Source: Phycisphaerales bacterium (GTDB taxonomy: Bacteria; Planctomycetota; Phycisphaerae; Phycisphaerales; SM1A02). Taken from it: a DNA stretch of 38,500 nucleotides. The position numbers were made by a program, and so were the translations under genes. Positions 17,842 to 26,227 of this stretch are shown piece after piece (position 1 is the stretch's first letter; every line of letters starts with the position of its first letter). Location: the NCBI GenBank assembly GCA_028278245.1, contig JANQEQ010000089.1:1-38500 (forward strand), written 5' to 3'. The notes beneath the pieces are model-generated. The model saw only the letters and a list, made by a program, of their open reading frames with translations. It was not told where the DNA came from and ran no database searches.

Positions 17842-17875
17842 TTCAGAGGAATTTGGGATCAATTATCCCTCTGAA
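17842..17875. terminator. Hairpin after the uvrA transcription unit
   Basis: The inner stem GGGAT (17855-17859)/ATCCC (17865-17869) has a 5-nt loop. Outer arms TTCAGA (17842-17847)/TCTGAA (17870-17875) flank it, separated on one side by a 7-nt bulge. An alternative pairing TTCAGAGG/CCTCTGAA is also possible. It lies 37 bp after the stop of the small membrane-protein gene. No T-run follows, so a termination role is uncertain. Otherwise the 218-bp gap to 18024 holds only the dyad and ribosome site described next. Confidence 0.35.
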
Positions 17876-17987
17876 CTACATCCAACTGGCTGAATGCCTC
17901 AAGTTGTGGCACACTGTAAGAATAGAGAGAATGTTGTGATCGCACGAAAGCGAGGCCAACGTGAGTTTTTATCTTCCCTGGTTGTGT

Positions 17988-18020
17988 TTATTCCGTTGAG
18001 GGAATAATTGAGGAGGTGAT
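17988..18020 (+). promoter_or_regulatory. Dyad TTATTCC/GGAATAA directly upstream of a near-perfect ribosome binding site
   Basis: TTATTCC (17988-17994), loop GTTGAG and GGAATAA (18001-18007) form a perfect 7-bp dyad. Four bases later comes AGGAGGTGAT (18011-18020), a full-length match to the 16S anti-Shine-Dalgarno sequence. It lies 3 bases before the ATG at 18024, and the AGGAGG core ends 7 bases before it. This is striking because most genes in the window have weak or no such site. It fixes the start of the fusion gene and suggests efficient, possibly regulated translation. The dyad could be an operator or an mRNA hairpin next to the ribosome site. Confidence 0.5.
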
Positions 18021-18023
18021 TCG

Positions 18024-19382
18024 ATGCCGTTATTTCAGAATCGCCAGGAAGCGGCCAACGAGCTGGCGCGAAGCCTGTCGTATCTCAAGAGCGAACAACC
18101 GATCGTACTGGGTTTGGCTAACAGTGGTATTCCCCTGGCGGAAACTATCGCCACGCATCTGGAGGCACCACTGGACATACTCCTGCTGGCGCGATTGGCA
18201 CTTCCCAGCCGCCCCAACGATGTCGTTGGAGCGGTGGATGAGCACGGACGTATATCGACCATCAAGGGGACTGCAAGGTGGCATCATGTGACCAGCCAGG
18301 AACTGGTAGAACCGGCACGCGATGCATTCAGGGAAATTGCACGTCAAAGAGGTCGATTCCGAGGCATCCTCCAGGAATTGGAAGTGAGGGATCGAACGGT
18401 CATTATCGTGAGCGATGGCATTGCGTCGGGCGCAAAAATGCTGGGCGCAATCGCTTCCGTCCGCGATCGGGGTGCGCGCAAAATCATCGCAGCTGCACCG
18501 GCTGGGGCAACCAAAGCAACGTGGCATCTCAACGATCTGGCTGATCAGGTAGTCATCCCCCATCGACCATCAAAATTTTCTTCTGTGAGGGATTTCTACT
18601 CTGAATTCTCGGAGGTGACTGACGATATCGTTAGCGCGATCATTGGGAGATGGGTGAAAACCCGGGCACCGAAGGAAGGAAGCGTGACAACTCTGGTTAT
18701 GAAGCTGACCAACGACCTGGGGCAGGCTTTATTCTGCGATTGTGATTTGCCACCTGGGTGCGAGCGAGGAAGTGGACCTTATCCTGTGGTCATTTTCGCG
18801 CATAGGTTTGAAAGTGACGGTCGCAGCCCACGCACGATTCCAATCAGTCGGCGTTTGGCAAAACGGGGAATCATCGGTGTGCGCATGGACTTTACCGGGC
18901 ATGGGAGAAGCGAAGGGGAACTGCATGATGCGACTAACCAGCGCATGTTCAATGATCTACAGATCGTATATCACAACGTCTGTCAGCTGAATGAGGTCGA
19001 TGTCGATCAGATCGGGTTGGTAGGCTCCGGAACGGGAGTGCTCCTGGCACTGGAACTTGCTCAACAACTACCGGGCATTTCAACAATGGTGCTACGCAGC
19101 CCGCTGACGGGAAATGAAATCAGGACGTTGGAAAACGTAAAAGCCTCGACTCTGATCATACATGCCAGTCAGGAGGAGACGACGTCTGCAGAAGATGCGA
19201 AGCAGCTTCCTTCACGACACGCTTTTGTCGATATTCCTGATGCAACACGGTTGTTCAATGATCCGATCAGTCTGGAGATGATGATCGGAGCTTCAGTCGA
19301 ATGGATGGCTGATCACCTCACGGGGATCCCGTTTGATGCAACAGTATCCACGGAATCCGCTCCATCAGAATCAGAAAGTTGA
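18024..19382 (+). CDS. Phosphoribosyltransferase-like / alpha-beta-hydrolase-like fusion, both active sites degenerate
   Basis: 452 aa; the start is fixed by a strong ribosome site. Residues 1-210 resemble a type I phosphoribosyltransferase and 220-435 an alpha/beta hydrolase of the dienelactone-hydrolase type. This fusion is known in mycobacteria (the Rv0571c type) and other bacteria. Signature positions look lost. The usual PRGG loop reads ANSG (32-35), the RKLG pyrophosphate loop reads ARLA (56-59), and the PRPP loop DDGxATGAT reads SDGIASGAK (130-138). In the hydrolase, the nucleophile motif GxSxG reads GSGTG (334-338) with Gly at the Ser position, and the terminal 'GATHLF' reads DATRLF with Arg for the catalytic His. 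The acid position appears to be Glu. I infer a non-catalytic binding or regulatory protein. An untested alternative is a changed chemistry. The 3' end overlaps the convergent GT4 gene by 70 bp. Confidence 0.85.
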   Translation: MPLFQNRQEAANELARSLSYLKSEQPIVLGLANSGIPLAETIATHLEAPLDILLLARLALPSRPNDVVGAVDEHGRISTIKGTARWHHVTSQELVEPARDAFREIARQRGRFRGILQELEVRDRTVIIVSDGIASGAKMLGAIASVRDRGARKIIAAAPAGATKATWHLNDLADQVVIPHRPSKFSSVRDFYSEFSEVTDDIVSAIIGRWVKTRAPKEGSVTTLVMKLTNDLGQALFCDCDLPPGCERGSGPYPVVIFAHRFESDGRSPRTIPISRRLAKRGIIGVRMDFTGHGRSEGELHDATNQRMFNDLQIVYHNVCQLNEVDVDQIGLVGSGTGVLLALELAQQLPGISTMVLRSPLTGNEIRTLENVKASTLIIHASQEETTSAEDAKQLPSRHAFVDIPDATRLFNDPISLEMMIGASVEWMADHLTGIPFDATVSTESAPSESES

Positions 19383-20656
19383 TCCGTATTGACAGCCCTG
19401 TCGGAAGAAGGATTTGCATCGATTGTGGGTCGTATCGCACATTCATTTCCCGCAAGCCTTGCTGATAGCACGGCGAGTAACCTGCCTGCTTCGGTCTGAA
19501 TGTTGAATTCCTGTTGCACACTTTCTCGCCCCGCTTGACCCATGCTCTCCCGAAGTTCAGCATCTTCCAGAAGTTGATGTATCCGATCGGCTAACGCACC
19601 CACATCGCTTGGGGGAACAAGAAACCCTGAATTACCATCATCGACTAACTCTGCGATACCAGCGATCCGCGTTGCAATCACGGGTACTCCCGCAGCCATG
19701 GCTTCCATGAGCACCACAGGTACACCCTCAGCAAAGCTGGGAAGAACAAAGATGTCAGTATGACTTAACTGTTCTGCAACTTCTGATTGTGATTTTTTAC
19801 CCACAAATTCAACATGATCACCCAATCCCAGGTGGCGGGTTCGCTTCTCAAGTGCGATCCGATCCGGACCGTCCCCGACTACCGTAAGTTTGAGTTTCGA
19901 ATGCTTCTGTACCAGCTGTTTCATCGCGTCCAGCAGAATCGGCAAGCCCTTTACTGCGGCCAATCGACCCACAAACATAAGTTGTGTTCCCTGACCTGAA
20001 TGCTTATGCGATAGATATTTCTGTGGATCAACGCCACAGTGAATAATGTGAAGCCGATTCCACGATTCCAGCGGGGCCCAAATCATTGTCTGGCTTCGGC
20101 AATATGCACTGATACAGGAAACAAATAGCGCACGTCTGCATTTCTCATCAATGCGCCACCGCTGCGGTTCAAAAAATATCGCTGGACCGTGGATGGTGAA
20201 GCTGAATGTGAACCCTCCCATCGCAGCAGCAATCATCGCAACTGTGCAACTCGAATTGGCGAAGTGGTTATGCAAGTGAGTAAGCCGGTTGCGGTTCACG
20301 TATCTCGCAACCAGAGCCGCTTCCAGGAAATAAGCACCCTGACGCATGGTAGCGCCGAATCCATGCGCTCTTGTCTTCCATGCTAATCGAAGGGCAGTAA
20401 TCCACCGTCGAGGTGACACAAATAGAAATTTGAGATGTGATACCAGAACACGAACTGGGGAAATAGGCAGGATGTAACAGGTTTGCTCCGCTTCAGAGCG
20501 CTGCTCCGGACCAACATGTTCGTCAATTGGGGTTTGACGAATTGAAATGGTCTCAATATGCACTCCGGATGCTCGAAGCGATGCAATCTCACGCTGAATA
20601 AATGTATCTGTTGCGCGAGGATACTCGCCGGTCATGTATGCAATTCGCAAACTCAT
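19313..20656 (-). CDS. Glycosyltransferase family 4 protein
   Basis: 447-aa GT-B enzyme that transfers a sugar from a nucleotide donor to a growing glycan on the cytoplasmic side of the membrane. The N-terminal acceptor domain begins MTGEYPRATDTFIQREI, the usual GT4 opening (EYP....TFI..Ei..L). The C-terminal donor domain starts at LMFVGRLAAVKGLP (about 226-239). The E-x7-E donor-binding motif is E310-G-V-P-V-V-L-M-E318, followed by AAGVPVIAT. The donor sugar cannot be predicted. The last 50 residues or so (Ser/Asp-rich) extend past the fold, and the final 70 bp run antisense to the fusion gene. It is the last gene of the polysaccharide operon and overlaps the epimerase gene by 4 bp. Confidence 0.92.
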   Translation of the reverse strand: MSLRIAYMTGEYPRATDTFIQREIASLRASGVHIETISIRQTPIDEHVGPEQRSEAEQTCYILPISPVRVLVSHLKFLFVSPRRWITALRLAWKTRAHGFGATMRQGAYFLEAALVARYVNRNRLTHLHNHFANSSCTVAMIAAAMGGFTFSFTIHGPAIFFEPQRWRIDEKCRRALFVSCISAYCRSQTMIWAPLESWNRLHIIHCGVDPQKYLSHKHSGQGTQLMFVGRLAAVKGLPILLDAMKQLVQKHSKLKLTVVGDGPDRIALEKRTRHLGLGDHVEFVGKKSQSEVAEQLSHTDIFVLPSFAEGVPVVLMEAMAAGVPVIATRIAGIAELVDDGNSGFLVPPSDVGALADRIHQLLEDAELRESMGQAGRESVQQEFNIQTEAGRLLAVLSARLAGNECAIRPTIDANPSSDRAVNTDQLSDSDGADSVDTVASNGIPVR

Positions 20657-21705
20657 GAATCTGCACCCTCAACTGCAGCATGCACCGGTTCTCTTCTGTT
20701 CAATTCCTGGGGATTTGCGACATAACTCCTATTGAGTGCTTCGATGAGACTGTACCGAGGTTTCCATTGCAATAGTTGGCGGGCTCGTTTGTTGGTGTAA
20801 CGCAACGGTTTACAACGTGCATGAAGTCTCGATGGTACGAATATACTTGGTACCTTTGCTGATCCACCGAAGAAAATTTGATTGATCAGCCATGCAGATC
20901 GAGCAATACAGCGCATGATAGTCCAGGCTACAGGGATTACCTTTATTGGTGTTTGAGATTGCGCTAGCAATAGCTTGGTAAAGCGACGCTGCGTGGGAGT
21001 ATCATCATCAACGATGTTAATAATGGATCCGTTAGCCGATGGACTTGATACAGCAGTAACAACCGCCTCAGCACAATTTTCAACATAAGTCAGCGGCAAT
21101 TGTGCCCATGCGCCGGTTCTGATCCATCGTTGTGAGCCGACTGCCATACCCAATCGGGCATTCCAGAGATTGTCTCTGCCGAAAATTACTCCCGGTCGAA
21201 GAATGACATAATTCCAGTTGTGTGATTCGGAAAAAGTACGAATCAAGTCTTCCTGTAGCATCTTCGTTCGACAATACTCATCGCGATCGTTTGGATTGTG
21301 TTCCAACGGCGATGCTTCGTCCAATTGTGAAAAAGTCCATCGTTTGAGATATTCGTATACCGAAAAACTACTGATCGCTATGATGTGCGCGACACCAACC
21401 TGATCCATTGCGGAAAGAAGATTCTCAGTAGCAATGACAGTGCCTCCAAATTGGGCATAGAAATCACCAGCTTTAGCCGCTGCCAGATGCAGTACTGCAT
21501 CAACGCCCGCAATCTTATCCTCAAGCTCATGGCCCGAACATAAATCATGTCTGACAATCTCTACTCGATCATCATCAATCCAGGGCAGCGATTGTGCATC
21601 AGTGTGCGGTCGAATCATTGCACGTACTTCGTGATCCTGGCGCAGTGATTCAGCAACAACATACTGGCCTAAGAAACCTGATGCACCGGTTACGAGTAGT
21701 TTCAT
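20653..21705 (-). CDS. NAD-dependent epimerase/dehydratase (extended SDR)
   Basis: 350 aa. The Rossmann nucleotide-binding motif is GASGFLG (7-13), the catalytic Ser is in the SSFSVYEY segment (about 112-119), and the active-site YCRTK pair is Y144/K148. RPGVIFGRDN (about 170-179) and the LTYVENCAEAV segment are typical of sugar-nucleotide epimerases and dehydratases or related 3-beta-HSD-like SDRs. It probably makes or alters a nucleotide sugar or lipid-linked sugar for the cluster. It overlaps both neighbours by 4 bp (ATGA at each end), so it is translationally coupled to the oxidoreductase and to the GT4 gene. Confidence 0.9.
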   Translation of the reverse strand: MKLLVTGASGFLGQYVVAESLRQDHEVRAMIRPHTDAQSLPWIDDDRVEIVRHDLCSGHELEDKIAGVDAVLHLAAAKAGDFYAQFGGTVIATENLLSAMDQVGVAHIIAISSFSVYEYLKRWTFSQLDEASPLEHNPNDRDEYCRTKMLQEDLIRTFSESHNWNYVILRPGVIFGRDNLWNARLGMAVGSQRWIRTGAWAQLPLTYVENCAEAVVTAVSSPSANGSIINIVDDDTPTQRRFTKLLLAQSQTPIKVIPVAWTIMRCIARSAWLINQIFFGGSAKVPSIFVPSRLHARCKPLRYTNKRARQLLQWKPRYSLIEALNRSYVANPQELNRREPVHAAVEGADS

Positions 21706-22793
21706 ACTTTGCCCGCCTCGCTGAGTAACGCTTCGGTAAGCTGCAATGTGTGATCCATATCTCGATAGGTTACCGGCGGATCGGCTCCCTCCTGTAGTGC
21801 AAAATAAGTTCGGTCGAGAAATACTTGAAGACCTTCATAGGGTGTACGCTGGCGGATCTTACCCATGAAATTCCGGCGGGCGGCGACTTTGAGTTCACTC
21901 CCAGCCTTATGCTGGTTAATAATCGGAGATAATTGTTCCGGACCCTTGCGGGGGATCGCGGTGATCACCGACGGTTGGAACAGATCGCATTGCGATGATC
22001 CTCGATCACCTCTCACTGTAATGCTGAAACAATCCGGCTGACTCCAGCAGTCAAACCGAATGTGCAGATGAACTCCCCCGCTGATCACCGTAGCGTCAAG
22101 ATCGTCAAAGGTGAAAAGTTCATCATCACCATGATTGCTCCATGCTGCGGCAACATGATCAAATTGTAATTCTTCAGTCGCCAGATCCTCCGGAAGAAAG
22201 CGAAGCGCTAAGTAACATAAATGCGGCAGGAATTCGTGGATGACACCGGCCGGCAATTGATGGCTTGGATGAGGGAGATTAACATCAGCATAGCGACCAC
22301 CCCCGCGGATATTCAATGTCATGCGTACATCGACTTCACGTATATTCCCGAGCGTACCATCATTAACAAGTTGTTCTATTTCCAGAACGGGTTGATTGAA
22401 GCGGTAATTGTGATCCTCAATAAGTTGTCGGTCACATTTTTGAGCTAGTGCCCAGAGTTCGTGGAACTCTCTGCGACTGATAGCAACGGGTTTTTCCACA
22501 ATAACGTGTGATCCTGCAGAAAGACACTCTGTGACAATACGCCAATGGGTTTGAGGGGGCGTCAGGATATGAACAACATCAGGTGAGCAATCAGACAACA
22601 TTGCAGAATAGTCTGTAAATGCTTCTGCAGCCTGGAATTGGTCAGCGGCATACTTCGCCAATGATGGGGAAAGATCACAGACTGCTGTAAGCTCGGTGCA
22701 AGGGCTCAGCGACAGAAATTTCAGATGCTCTTCTGAAATCTTACCTGCACCGATCACTGCTGCTTTAAATTTCGTTCGTCCTGATCCATTCAT
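21702..22793 (-). CDS. Gfo/Idh/MocA family oxidoreductase
   Basis: 363 aa. The N-terminal Rossmann fold has AVIGAGKIS (12-20). The family's EKP motif is E100-K101-P102 (HVIVEKPVAIS), whose Lys contributes to catalysis and cofactor binding. The C-terminal alpha/beta domain includes the HEFLPHLCYL stretch (about 190-200). These enzymes oxidise or reduce sugars, inositols or nucleotide-sugar carbons; in polysaccharide clusters they often make 3-keto- or amino-sugar precursors (WlbA-type). The substrate is not predictable here. It overlaps the epimerase gene by 4 bp, and the two could act in sequence on one nucleotide sugar. Confidence 0.9.
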   Translation of the reverse strand: MNGSGRTKFKAAVIGAGKISEEHLKFLSLSPCTELTAVCDLSPSLAKYAADQFQAAEAFTDYSAMLSDCSPDVVHILTPPQTHWRIVTECLSAGSHVIVEKPVAISRREFHELWALAQKCDRQLIEDHNYRFNQPVLEIEQLVNDGTLGNIREVDVRMTLNIRGGGRYADVNLPHPSHQLPAGVIHEFLPHLCYLALRFLPEDLATEELQFDHVAAAWSNHGDDELFTFDDLDATVISGGVHLHIRFDCWSQPDCFSITVRGDRGSSQCDLFQPSVITAIPRKGPEQLSPIINQHKAGSELKVAARRNFMGKIRQRTPYEGLQVFLDRTYFALQEGADPPVTYRDMDHTLQLTEALLSEAGKV

Positions 22794-22799
22794 TCAATG

Positions 22800-23351
22800 C
22801 TACTTTTCCGATAAGACTGTAGATCCGGATGATTCATCCTGATAAGAGTTTGCCCCAATGATTCGAGCGGGATTTCCAACAACAGTTGCACCAGCAGGGA
22901 CATCGTGCAGCACCACACTCATCGCTCCGATTTTTGCACCCTTGCCCACATGCACCGGCCCAAGAACCTGAGCGTAACAACCCAGCTCAACATTATCTTC
23001 AAGCACTGGGGCTGCACCTTCATCTTCACGATTCCCAAGTGTCACACCATGTCGGAGGGTGCAATTGGCTCCAATGACGGTGTCAACATGGATGATGATG
23101 TTGCCGAAGTGATGGATTCGCAGACCAGGACCAACCTTCACATCCTTCGATAAACTTATGCCCGTGAGTGTTTCAATCACTCGATAAAGCAACCAGTACA
23201 CGCGCAAACTGAACCACCGCGCCAGACCACGCCGACGATCAGCCCTGCGACCGAAACGATACAGCGCAATCGCCCAATAGGATTGCTCCCGCAACCACGC
23301 CCGACGTGGATAACGCGCCTTATCCGCTTGCCAGTCAGGATCCCTGCTCAT
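22800..23351 (-). CDS. Serine acetyltransferase-like hexapeptide-repeat transferase
   Basis: 183 aa. A basic, amphipathic N-terminal part (about 1-70) is followed by a left-handed beta-helix of hexapeptide repeats (about 75-165; steps such as VGPGLR, IGANCT, LEDNVE, VGKGAK, IGAMSV). It contains RIHHFGNIIIH with His residues expected at the acetyl-CoA site and ends VVGNPARIIG, the usual closing turn. It lacks the long N-terminal domain of CysE (273 aa in E. coli). In this setting O- or N-acetylation of a sugar is more likely than cysteine synthesis. It sits 6 bp before the oxidoreductase gene and overlaps the GT2 gene by 4 bp. Confidence 0.88.
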   Translation of the reverse strand: MSRDPDWQADKARYPRRAWLREQSYWAIALYRFGRRADRRRGLARWFSLRVYWLLYRVIETLTGISLSKDVKVGPGLRIHHFGNIIIHVDTVIGANCTLRHGVTLGNREDEGAAPVLEDNVELGCYAQVLGPVHVGKGAKIGAMSVVLHDVPAGATVVGNPARIIGANSYQDESSGSTVLSEK

Positions 23352-24451
23352 GCGCTGCCCGTGTCTCCTTCCTTTATCGCACGCTTATGGTCGATCACCA
23401 CGGCTTGGCTGCCTGCTGCGCGCTCACGAAGATAGCGATACTGTCCCCAGAGGTGCGCCCATTTGCTCAACATCGTCAAAGTACCGTATGTAAACGCAAG
23501 CGAAAATGGAAACCCGCTCTGTCTCGTTCTGTGTGTGATGCGACCTATCTGTAAAATCAACATGGCAACTGCGAGACCTAATCCAATTGCAGCACCGATA
23601 ATTCCAGCTACGAGCAGCCCGGCAATCATCAGCAGCACAGTTATGATCGGCCAACCGATACCCCAGACTCGGGCACTTTTTACTGATGATGCGAATAATC
23701 CCTCGCCGAATCGGTTCGCTACATCCAATCCGCCGTACCCGGTGCGGATCTGTCTCACCCACCACTGCCCAAATCCTGTCATAGCTGAATCATGCCTGGC
23801 CATCTGATCACCCAATCGGAAGATCTTCTGCCCACATCCACGCAATCTTTGGCACAACTCCGGCTCCTCGCCGGCCGGAATAGTCGGATCGAAACCGCCA
23901 ATCTGCTCAAACTGCTCTGCTTTGATCATAAAGATACCACCGCAGGCAGTCGTTTCGCCAATCGGACGATCCCACTCAATATCGCACAGACGATTGTAAA
24001 TTGATGATTCGGGATCAAACTCACGAAGCTGACCGCACACAATAGCGGCATCCGTCTGCTCCCCCAAGAATTGGCGGGCATGGTCAAGCCAATCATCTTC
24101 CAGCACGCAATCACCATCCACAAACTGAACATATTGCACATCGGAAACGAGTTTTCTGAGTTTTTGAAATCCTTCATTCCGAGCGCGCGCGGCTGTGATG
24201 GGTGTGCTTGTATCCAACTGAACGATTTCAGCATTGAACGATTGAGCGATGCTGACACTATTATCCGTCGATGCTGAGTCGACATAAACGATGACTGATT
24301 CAGGATCTGCTTCACGGATGGAACTAAAACATCGACGCAGACGTTTCCCCTCATTCTTGCCGATGACCACTACACCACAACGAATCACATCCTGCCTCGA
24401 CTGTGTGCAATTGGTCCGATTGGTTTGAACCATATCCGTCACGTCAGACAT
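23348..24451 (-). CDS. Glycosyltransferase family 2 protein with C-terminal membrane segments
   Basis: 367-aa GT-A enzyme. The donor domain begins VVVIGKNEGKRLRRCF (about 27-42), with VYVDSASTDNS (about 55-65) and the DxD-type metal motif VDGDC (111-115). An ARNEGF segment lies before it and a PAGEEPELCQRLR segment after it, the E-D/E position of family 2. Beyond about residue 235 there are two membrane helices (about 255-295) and a basic tail. It therefore probably works at the inner membrane on a lipid-linked acceptor. It overlaps the hexapeptide-transferase gene by 4 bp and the GNAT gene by 8 bp. Confidence 0.9.
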   Translation of the reverse strand: MSDVTDMVQTNRTNCTQSRQDVIRCGVVVIGKNEGKRLRRCFSSIREADPESVIVYVDSASTDNSVSIAQSFNAEIVQLDTSTPITAARARNEGFQKLRKLVSDVQYVQFVDGDCVLEDDWLDHARQFLGEQTDAAIVCGQLREFDPESSIYNRLCDIEWDRPIGETTACGGIFMIKAEQFEQIGGFDPTIPAGEEPELCQRLRGCGQKIFRLGDQMARHDSAMTGFGQWWVRQIRTGYGGLDVANRFGEGLFASSVKSARVWGIGWPIITVLLMIAGLLVAGIIGAAIGLGLAVAMLILQIGRITHRTRQSGFPFSLAFTYGTLTMLSKWAHLWGQYRYLRERAAGSQAVVIDHKRAIKEGDTGSA

Positions 24452-25079
24452 CCTCTTCCGACAACGCTTTGCCCTGCCCGATCTTCACAAAGCCAGATCG
24501 TTCAATCGCCCGCAGTGCAGGTACATTCCATTGCACGATGTCCAGGTGCGCTTTCCCACTGTTCTTCAGCACCTCAGGAATTGCCTGGTGCATCATAGCC
24601 GGACTTATGCGCCGCCCACGCCAGTTGGGAAAGACCATATTTCCGAAAATGACAATGTCATTTTGCTCAAGTGGAATGAACCAGTGTTGAAAATGCTTTC
24701 CTCGGCGATACCAACACTGACCGGCTACTGCCCCATCCATGAATATTATCCACAGATTGCCGTGATGTTGAAATTCACGCTCCAGAATTTCCCGATAAGG
24801 TCGGCCGTCGTCCGCATGCCTTTCCAACAATTCATCCAGCACAGTCTTTGGTAGATCTTCTTGACTCTCGTATCGCTCGATACGCATACCATCAACATGA
24901 GGTATATCACCTTTGCAACCGATGTAACGGAAAACATAATGTTGGTTACGGAAGATCCTGCGATAGGTATTGCGTATGAACTCCGGGATTTTCCTGCCAA
25001 TCACATGACGGATCAGCCCGAAGAAGCCGTACTTCCCGATCAACATTGCCATTCGTGATTGTTGTTGGGTCTTGCTCAT
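24444..25079 (-). CDS. GNAT-family N-acetyltransferase
   Basis: 211 aa. A basic amphipathic N-terminal part (about 1-45) may lie against the membrane. The acetyltransferase core includes the strand LWIIFMDGAVAGQCWY (about 118-133), the acetyl-CoA-binding region FPNWRGRRISPAMM (a loose version of the R/Q-x-x-G-x-A motif), and a C-terminal NVPALRAIERSGFVKIG segment, typical of GNATs (N.xa...ye..GF). The acceptor is unknown; in this cluster an amino sugar is likely. Upstream, 25080-25153 separates it from the CelD-like gene by 74 bp and contains a 10-bp direct repeat that includes the start codon. Confidence 0.82.
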   Translation of the reverse strand: MSKTQQQSRMAMLIGKYGFFGLIRHVIGRKIPEFIRNTYRRIFRNQHYVFRYIGCKGDIPHVDGMRIERYESQEDLPKTVLDELLERHADDGRPYREILEREFQHHGNLWIIFMDGAVAGQCWYRRGKHFQHWFIPLEQNDIVIFGNMVFPNWRGRRISPAMMHQAIPEVLKNSGKAHLDIVQWNVPALRAIERSGFVKIGQGKALSEEDV

Positions 25080-25153
25080 TCGAGTTGATCATTCGAGTGT
25101 CAGGGAGTTCGCATAAAGAAGATACGATTCGATATGCATGGATCAAGCGCTGT

Positions 25154-26227
25154 TCAGAGATATCGGCGCTTCTTATCCCCTCTTTGGAAAAACCTTTTCG
25201 GTAGACTTGAAATCTTTCCCAGAGGCATGGATTCGAACATTCGTTCAGTTGCGTGCCGCAGTCTCATGCCCATTGCAGGGAGCGATGGGCGGGTTATAGC
25301 TCCTTGCGCAAGCTTTGTTGAGCCACTTGCCAGGCGTTGTTTATACAGCGAATCATCCTTGCCCATATCAATCATTGAAATACCCATCTGTTCAGCCGCA
25401 TCTGCCATATCCAGCAGGAGGATCAATCCTGGGCTGAACTTGGCATAATCTGTGTGATAGGCAGGAAACCAGTAATGCCAGGCCGTCCGAGATCTCATAC
25501 CAAGATGCACGGCAATAAGTTCATCATCAACGTAAAGGGTTGACAAGACACCGGCAAATTCCTCATCCTGCGTGGCATAAATTCGCTCCATCAATTCAAC
25601 AATCCATGAGTAAACAAAAGCATCGACCGTACCTGATTCCCTGTACTGCTGCGATTTCCATTTCATCATGGTACGCAATGCGTTGTCATTCGGTTCGTGG
25701 ATGAGCACGCGCAGCGTGCCAATCTCGCGTTCGAGCTTTCTGCGAAGTGTGCCAATTTTCTTGATCTGCTTTGAGCCGGACTGCCTGCGTTCCTGACAAT
25801 ATAATTCATATCCACCGGATAAATCCATATATGGCGAATCAGCATTGCTCCATTGATAAGTAGCAAACGGCGTTTGATCGGCGGGGAGGTGATCGAACTG
25901 CCATATATTCAGCTTGCATGCCTGGAGTAGTTCCCTGACATTAATTCCTTCTCCTTCTTTGCTGATCAAACCGTGGTAATCCGACAATGCTCCCCCCACC
26001 GGTCGAGCTATACCATGGTGATATTGTTGGTATGGGAAGAAACCGACGATTGAATTGTCATCCTCCAATACCCCCACATATACATCATCACGTACCTGGC
26101 TCACAAGTTGTGTAAATTGCGGACTGAAGAACGGGCTGACCAGTGAATGGTTCTCTTCTTGAATCCTTGACCAATCACCGGCAAGATCTGAAGTGAGTTC
26201 GCTGCCTTGAATAACACGTATCTTCAC
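25154..26227 (-). CDS. CelD/BcsL-family (FemAB-like) GNAT acyltransferase
   Basis: 357 aa with the double-GNAT layout of CelD/BcsL proteins. The first half has the strand SIVGFFPYQ (about 59-67) and the SDYHGLI block (82-88) characteristic of the family. The second half has SPGLILLLDMADAAEQMGI (265-283) and DMGKDDSLYKQRL (287-299), the 'fD.GrG...YK..f' motif. Family members acylate sugars or cell-wall precursors in exopolysaccharide and cellulose clusters. The acyl donor and acceptor are not predictable. Its start overlaps the upstream GT2 stop by 4 bp. Confidence 0.85.
   Translation of the reverse strand: MKIRVIQGSELTSDLAGDWSRIQEENHSLVSPFFSPQFTQLVSQVRDDVYVGVLEDDNSIVGFFPYQQYHHGIARPVGGALSDYHGLISKEGEGINVRELLQACKLNIWQFDHLPADQTPFATYQWSNADSPYMDLSGGYELYCQERRQSGSKQIKKIGTLRRKLEREIGTLRVLIHEPNDNALRTMMKWKSQQYRESGTVDAFVYSWIVELMERIYATQDEEFAGVLSTLYVDDELIAVHLGMRSRTAWHYWFPAYHTDYAKFSPGLILLLDMADAAEQMGISMIDMGKDDSLYKQRLASGSTKLAQGAITRPSLPAMGMRLRHATERMFESMPLGKISSLPKRFFQRGDKKRRYL

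Noticed and set aside
17903-17930. TGGCAC motif resembling the -24 element of a sigma-54 promoter
   Set aside because: The matching TTGC element at -12 is absent at the required spacing.
25076-25098. 10-bp direct repeat TCATTCGAGT, spaced by 3 bp, at the start of the GNAT gene
   Set aside because: Only two copies, and the first includes the start codon; too short to support a regulatory or mobile-element role.
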